DNA of 64,000 bases from Adenanthera pavonina (taxonomy: Eukaryota > Streptophyta > Magnoliopsida > Fabales > Fabaceae): the NCBI GenBank assembly GCA_026686845.1, contig JAIVEN010000020.1, forward strand, positions 1,453,501 to 1,517,500. The letters run 5' to 3'. The position numbers were made by a program, and so were the translations under genes. Below, one piece after another: positions 60,124 to 64,000 of the stretch. Position 1 is the stretch's first letter. Every line of letters starts with the position of its first letter. A model generated the notes under the pieces. It worked only from the letters and a program-made list of their open reading frames with translations, was not told where the DNA came from and ran no database searches.

Positions 60124-62995
60124 GATTCGATTCGGTTCTTCAAATATTGGTATTTTAATAAGTAAATCTATGGAGGTGATGGATGTTATGATTCGAAGGA
60201 GAATTAACATCTTGTGTTATCAAGAAACTAAATGGATTGGAGAAAAGATTAAGGAGTTAGACACTATTGGTTTTAAATTTTAGTACGTAGGGAAGTTCAG
60301 AGTAAGAAGTGGAGTTGCCATTATTATGGACAAAGATTAAAAAAAGAATATGGTGGGAGTAAGAAGAATTGGAGATAAGATCTTATCCTTAAAATTATCT
60401 ATTGGGCACAATACTTTTATTGTTATTAATGCTTACACACTACAAATATGGTCGGAGGCACATATTAAGGAAAAATTTTGGAAAGATATAAAGGGTTTCG
60501 TTCGAGATATTTTATAAGAAAAAAAGATTTTATTTGGTGGGGACCTTAATGGTCATGCGAGGAAAGAGACGAGATAATATGTGAGAGCTCATAATAATTA
60601 TAATTTTGAAGAATTAAATGAAGAGGGGCATTCTATTCTTTATTTCTCAATGTCTTATAACCATACCATTGTGAACACTTATTTTGAAAAACGAGAAGAG
60701 AATTTAGTCATATATAAAAGTGCAGATCAAAAGTCATAAATTGGTAAGGAATTCTTTTTTGTAAGGAATTCATACAGAAGAGCTTGTAAAGACCACAAAG
60801 TGATTTCTGGTGAAAACTTAATTTTACAACATAGGGTCATGGTCCTTAATGTGCTAGTTAAGAGTTATAAACTGAAAAGTCGAAAAGTCTTAAATCCTAG
60901 GATCAAGTGGTGACAACTAAAAGGTGAGAAACAATTGACCTTTACGAGAAAAATATTGGAGGAAAGTAATTAGAACTCACAAAAAAGTGTTAATATTTTG
61001 TGAGATAAGATGGTTAAAATGATAAGGAATGCCGTTAAAATAGTCTTGGGTGAATCTAAAAGTTTTGGACCTAGAGATAAAGAATCTTAATAGTGGAATG
61101 AAAGTGTGTAGAAGAATGTTAAATATAAAAAAGAGTGTTTCAAAGCCTTGCACCTGTGAAAAAACGAGAAAATTGGAAGAGTTATCGATTGGTTAAAAAG
61201 TAGACTAAGAAAACAGTGAGTGAGGCTGGATATAAAGCTTTTGAGGAATTCTATCAAGATTTAGAAATAAAGAATAGTGAACATAAAATTTACAAAATTA
61301 CTAAGAATAGGGAAAGAAAGTCAAGAATTTGGATCAAGTAAGATACATTAAGAATGAGGAAGGAAAAATTTTGGTTGTAAATGATAATATCAAAGAAAGA
61401 TGGAAGAGCGACTTTTATGAGCCATAAGAGATTGGGTATGACTAGTGATACAAAAGGTTTAACAACTCACGAATAGGAACTGAATTTAAATTTCTATAGT
61501 AGGATTTGGGTTGGAGAGGTAAAAGAAACTCTTAAAAAAATGGATAATGGTAAAACTATTGGCCCTGATACTATTCCTATTGAAGTTTGGAAGTGCTTAG
61601 GAGAGAATGAGGTTTTGTGGCTTACTAAATTTTTTAACGAAATTTTAAGATTAAAGAAAATGCTAGAGGAATGGAGAAATAATACTTTGATGCCCATATA
61701 CAAGAACAAAGGAAATATTCAGAATTGTGCAAATTATCGGGGAATAAAACTTATGAGTCATATCATGAAAATTTGGAAAAGAGTGATTAAGTAAAGACTA
61801 AGAAAATAGTCTCATATTTCATAAAACCAATTTGGATTTATGTTAAGACAGTCTATAATAGAGACTATTTATCTATTAAGATATTTAATTGAAAGATATT
61901 AGAGCAAAGAGAGAAACTTGCATATGATTTTCATTTATTTATAAAAAATCTATAATAAAGTATCCAGAGATGTGTTGTGAAAAGTAATGGAAAGGAAATG
62001 TATTCGTGTGACATACATTTGAGCCATAAAATATATGTATGAAGGGACAACAATAAGTGTAAAAACTCTTAGATGTGAGATAAATGACTCTTTTAAAAGA
62101 ATAGGTTTATATTAAGGATTTTCTTTAAGTCCATACTTGTTTGATTTGGTTTCAAATATTCTAACAAAATATATACATGAGAAAATTTCTAAGTGTATAA
62201 CTTTTGCGGATGATATAGTCTTAATTGAGGATTCAAGAGAAGAGATCAACTCTAAACTTGAGTTATGGAGACATACTTTGAAATCAAAAGGTTTTCACTT
62301 GAGTAGAAGTAAGATAGAATATATGCATTGTAAATTTAATAAGAGACTAGTGAGAAATGATTTAGAGGTAAAAATTAGAAAGTAAATCATTCTAGAAATA
62401 TCAAAGTTAAGATATTTGGATTCAATTTTATAGAGTGATGGTGAGATTGATAAGAATGTTATGCATATGATACAAGTTGGGTGGTTAAAGTGGAGAAAAA
62501 TTTCACAGGTTATTTGTCAACGTAAGATACCTACTAAGTTTAAAAGGAAATTTTATCGAACTGCTATAAAGCCAGTAATATTATATGATAGTGAATGTTG
62601 GGCCTTAAAAGGATAATAATAGTATAAGATGAAAGTAGTAGAGATAATAATATTAAGATGAATGTATGATCATACAATAATAAATATAATACAAAATGAT
62701 TATATACGAGGGAAAGTCAGATTAATACCTATGGGGGAGAAAATGAGAGAAAATAATTTAAGATGGTTTGAGCATGTACAACGAAGAGGAAAAGAGGAGC
62801 CAGTGAAGAAAGATGATCAAATGGCTTAGAATCTTATCAAAAGTTGTAGAGAAAAACCAAGAAGGATACTAAGAAAAATTATAAAATGTGATCTCTTGAT
62901 AAATAATTTATCTAAAAAAATTATATTTGATAGAGTATATTAATATTATATAATCTATATAATTGACCCCAACTAATAGAATAAAGTTAATATTG
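60124..62995 (+). pseudogene. RTE-type LINE, 5'-truncated and decayed
   Basis: The + strand shows, with stops and frameshifts removed, an APE-type endonuclease start (RRRINILCYQETKWIGEKIK at about 60196; GGDLNGHA at about 60537). Then comes a reverse transcriptase: MDNGKTIGPDTIPIEVWK at 61540, NTLMPIYKNKGNIQNCANYRG at 61680, and the catalytic FADD box at 62203-62214. The family C-terminal tail LRWFEHVQRRGKEEP is at about 62758. The 3' end CCCCAACTAATAGAATAAAG near 62967 is the family's terminal signature. Sequence upstream of the endonuclease WNVGT-like start (GSSNIGIL at about 60140) is missing. It is the longest relative of the two fragments in the DUF863 intron. No intact polyprotein remains. 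Confidence 0.88.
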
Positions 62996-63530
62996 GTGTT
63001 TTCATTATGGTTGGTATTTATGTGCTACCGAAATTGGAGGAATGTGTTGTGCCTATGATGAGAGCTCCGCGCACCTTTTTTTTAATACAGTTGCATCAAA
63101 TATGCTTTTATGATTCTTGTTTGGGTTTTAACAACTAAAAAAATATTGGGATCATAAAGTCTACGGAGAAGAAAATTTTATTACTCTCAAATATAAGCAA
63201 ATACTACTATTTTGGAGGAAAAGTTAGTTCAAAATATAAAAAAATAAATTTTTATAATAATATATGTGATATTTTTAAAATACCTTTTATTAAATTAATA
63301 AATATTAATTAATTTAGTGTAAAAGAAAAAATTATTAATTAAGAATAATTTATTAATTAAGAATAATTTTAAAAAAATATTTTAATACAAATTAAATAAC
63401 TTTAACTAACTTCTTTGATACGTGTAAAATATGAGTAGTTTTTTAAATTTATATTTGACAGGGGAGGAGTAATATTTTATAAATCTAGTGAAAAAAATAC
63501 TTATCTTACACACAAAGATATATATATATA
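62996..63530. other. AT-rich intergenic DNA, nothing recognised
   Basis: No gene was supported. A TA microsatellite lies just before the MITE at 63531. Confidence 0.4.
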
Positions 63531-63795
63531 CTCCCTCCGGTCATATATATAAGATCTTTTACCCTGATCCTAAATATAAGATCCTTTATAATGTACGAGA
63601 TAATATTTATTATACATTTCTAGGAAAATACTCCTATTTAATGTATCTAAAGAGAAAGAGAGAGATATTAAATAAGGGTAGTTTTAGAAAAATATTAAAA
63701 TTTTTGGAGAAATTAAGGTAGTTAATTAGTTTTAATTTCAATTCTTAATTCCCGTAATTTAGTTAAAATGGTCTTATATTAAGAATCAAAGTAAG
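63531..63795. repeat. Stowaway-like MITE, 265 bp
   Basis: The left end CTCCCTCCGGTCATATATAT follows TA. The right end GTCTTATATTAAGAATCAAA plus GTAAG is followed by TA at 63796-63797. TATAAGAT and ATCTTATA-type words are inverted between the two ends. The 77-aa ORF at 63488 is translation of this element. Confidence 0.65.
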
Positions 63796-63825
63796 TATAT
63801 GAGTGCATATATATATATATATATA

Positions 63826-64000
63826 CTCCTTCCGTCTCATATTATAAGACATGTTATGATTTATTATTTTTGTAACTCATTTATTTTATTATTAGTATTG
63901 TAATTTATACTATATTTAATAAATGAATAGAAATAATAGGATAAAATCAGAAATTTTGATTATTTTAAATTTTTAAAGATATAATAATGAACAGGAGTAT
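63826..64000. repeat. Second Stowaway-like MITE, cut by the window edge
   Basis: CTCCTTCCGTCTCATATTAT follows TA at 63824-63825, the same family of ends, and the element runs off the window. It lies 30 bp from the preceding copy, separated by a TA microsatellite. Confidence 0.6.

Noticed and set aside
1..64000. CRISPR arrays, rRNA or tRNA genes, bacterial-type operons, virus-derived genes
   Set aside because: Looked for on both strands and not seen. The retroelement sequences present are LINE, SINE, TRIM and LTR types without viral envelope or pararetroviral genes.

Overview
The window is nuclear DNA of a flowering plant, almost certainly a eudicot. It is strongly AT-rich. Its genes have short AT-rich GT-AG introns and plant-specific families (DUF863, GH35 beta-galactosidase with a SUEL-lectin tail). 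The space between genes is filled with typical plant transposons: RTE and L1 LINEs, LTR elements, CACTA, hAT, Mutator-like and Stowaway-like elements. I cannot name the species. No bacterial operon, CRISPR array, rRNA or tRNA gene was seen.

One gene looks alive. It is a DUF863 nuclear-type protein (+ strand, coding exons 9292-9516, 9848-10661 and 12259-14471, 1083 aa) with a long 5' leader (about 5.95-6.48 kb) and a 2.8-kb leader intron. A second host gene, a BGAL7/15-type beta-galactosidase (51734-58118, +), is dead. Exon 1 is split by a 1.65-kb solo LTR with a perfect 5-bp target duplication, and the other exons carry frameshifts, stops and broken splice sites.

The rest is layered transposon history. 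(1) 16.1-17.5 kb: 3' end of an L1-type LINE (zf-RVT plus RNase H). (2) 20104-32156: a decayed autonomous hAT element, about 4.5 kb once two insertions are subtracted. These are a 2.5-kb solo LTR (20552-23082, duplication CAATT) and a 4988-bp CACTA element (26760-31747, duplication GAT). The CACTA element carries exon fragments of at least two and probably three host genes: frataxin, ALDH10 aminoaldehyde dehydrogenase, and a MIKC MADS-box K domain. (3) 33.7 kb: a SINE-like insertion with a 16-bp duplication. (4) 35.07-35.48 kb: a 409-bp TRIM-like element with two 123-bp terminal repeats. (5) 39.66-42.84 kb: a probable solo LTR of chromovirus type. (6) 45.8-49.3 kb: hAT-type and Stowaway-type MITEs. 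(7) 49592-51667: a long-TIR Mutator-like element holding a 627-bp hAT MITE, just upstream of the dead galactosidase. (8) 60.1-63.0 kb: a decayed RTE-type LINE whose relatives also sit, antisense and tandemly duplicated, in the last intron of the DUF863 gene.

I found no new multi-gene biological system. The most interesting object is the gene-capturing CACTA element. Next come the paired LTRs with their alternating palindromic motif array and the duplicated splice acceptor at the DUF863 start codon. All boundaries and family calls come from reading the sequence. No database search was run.
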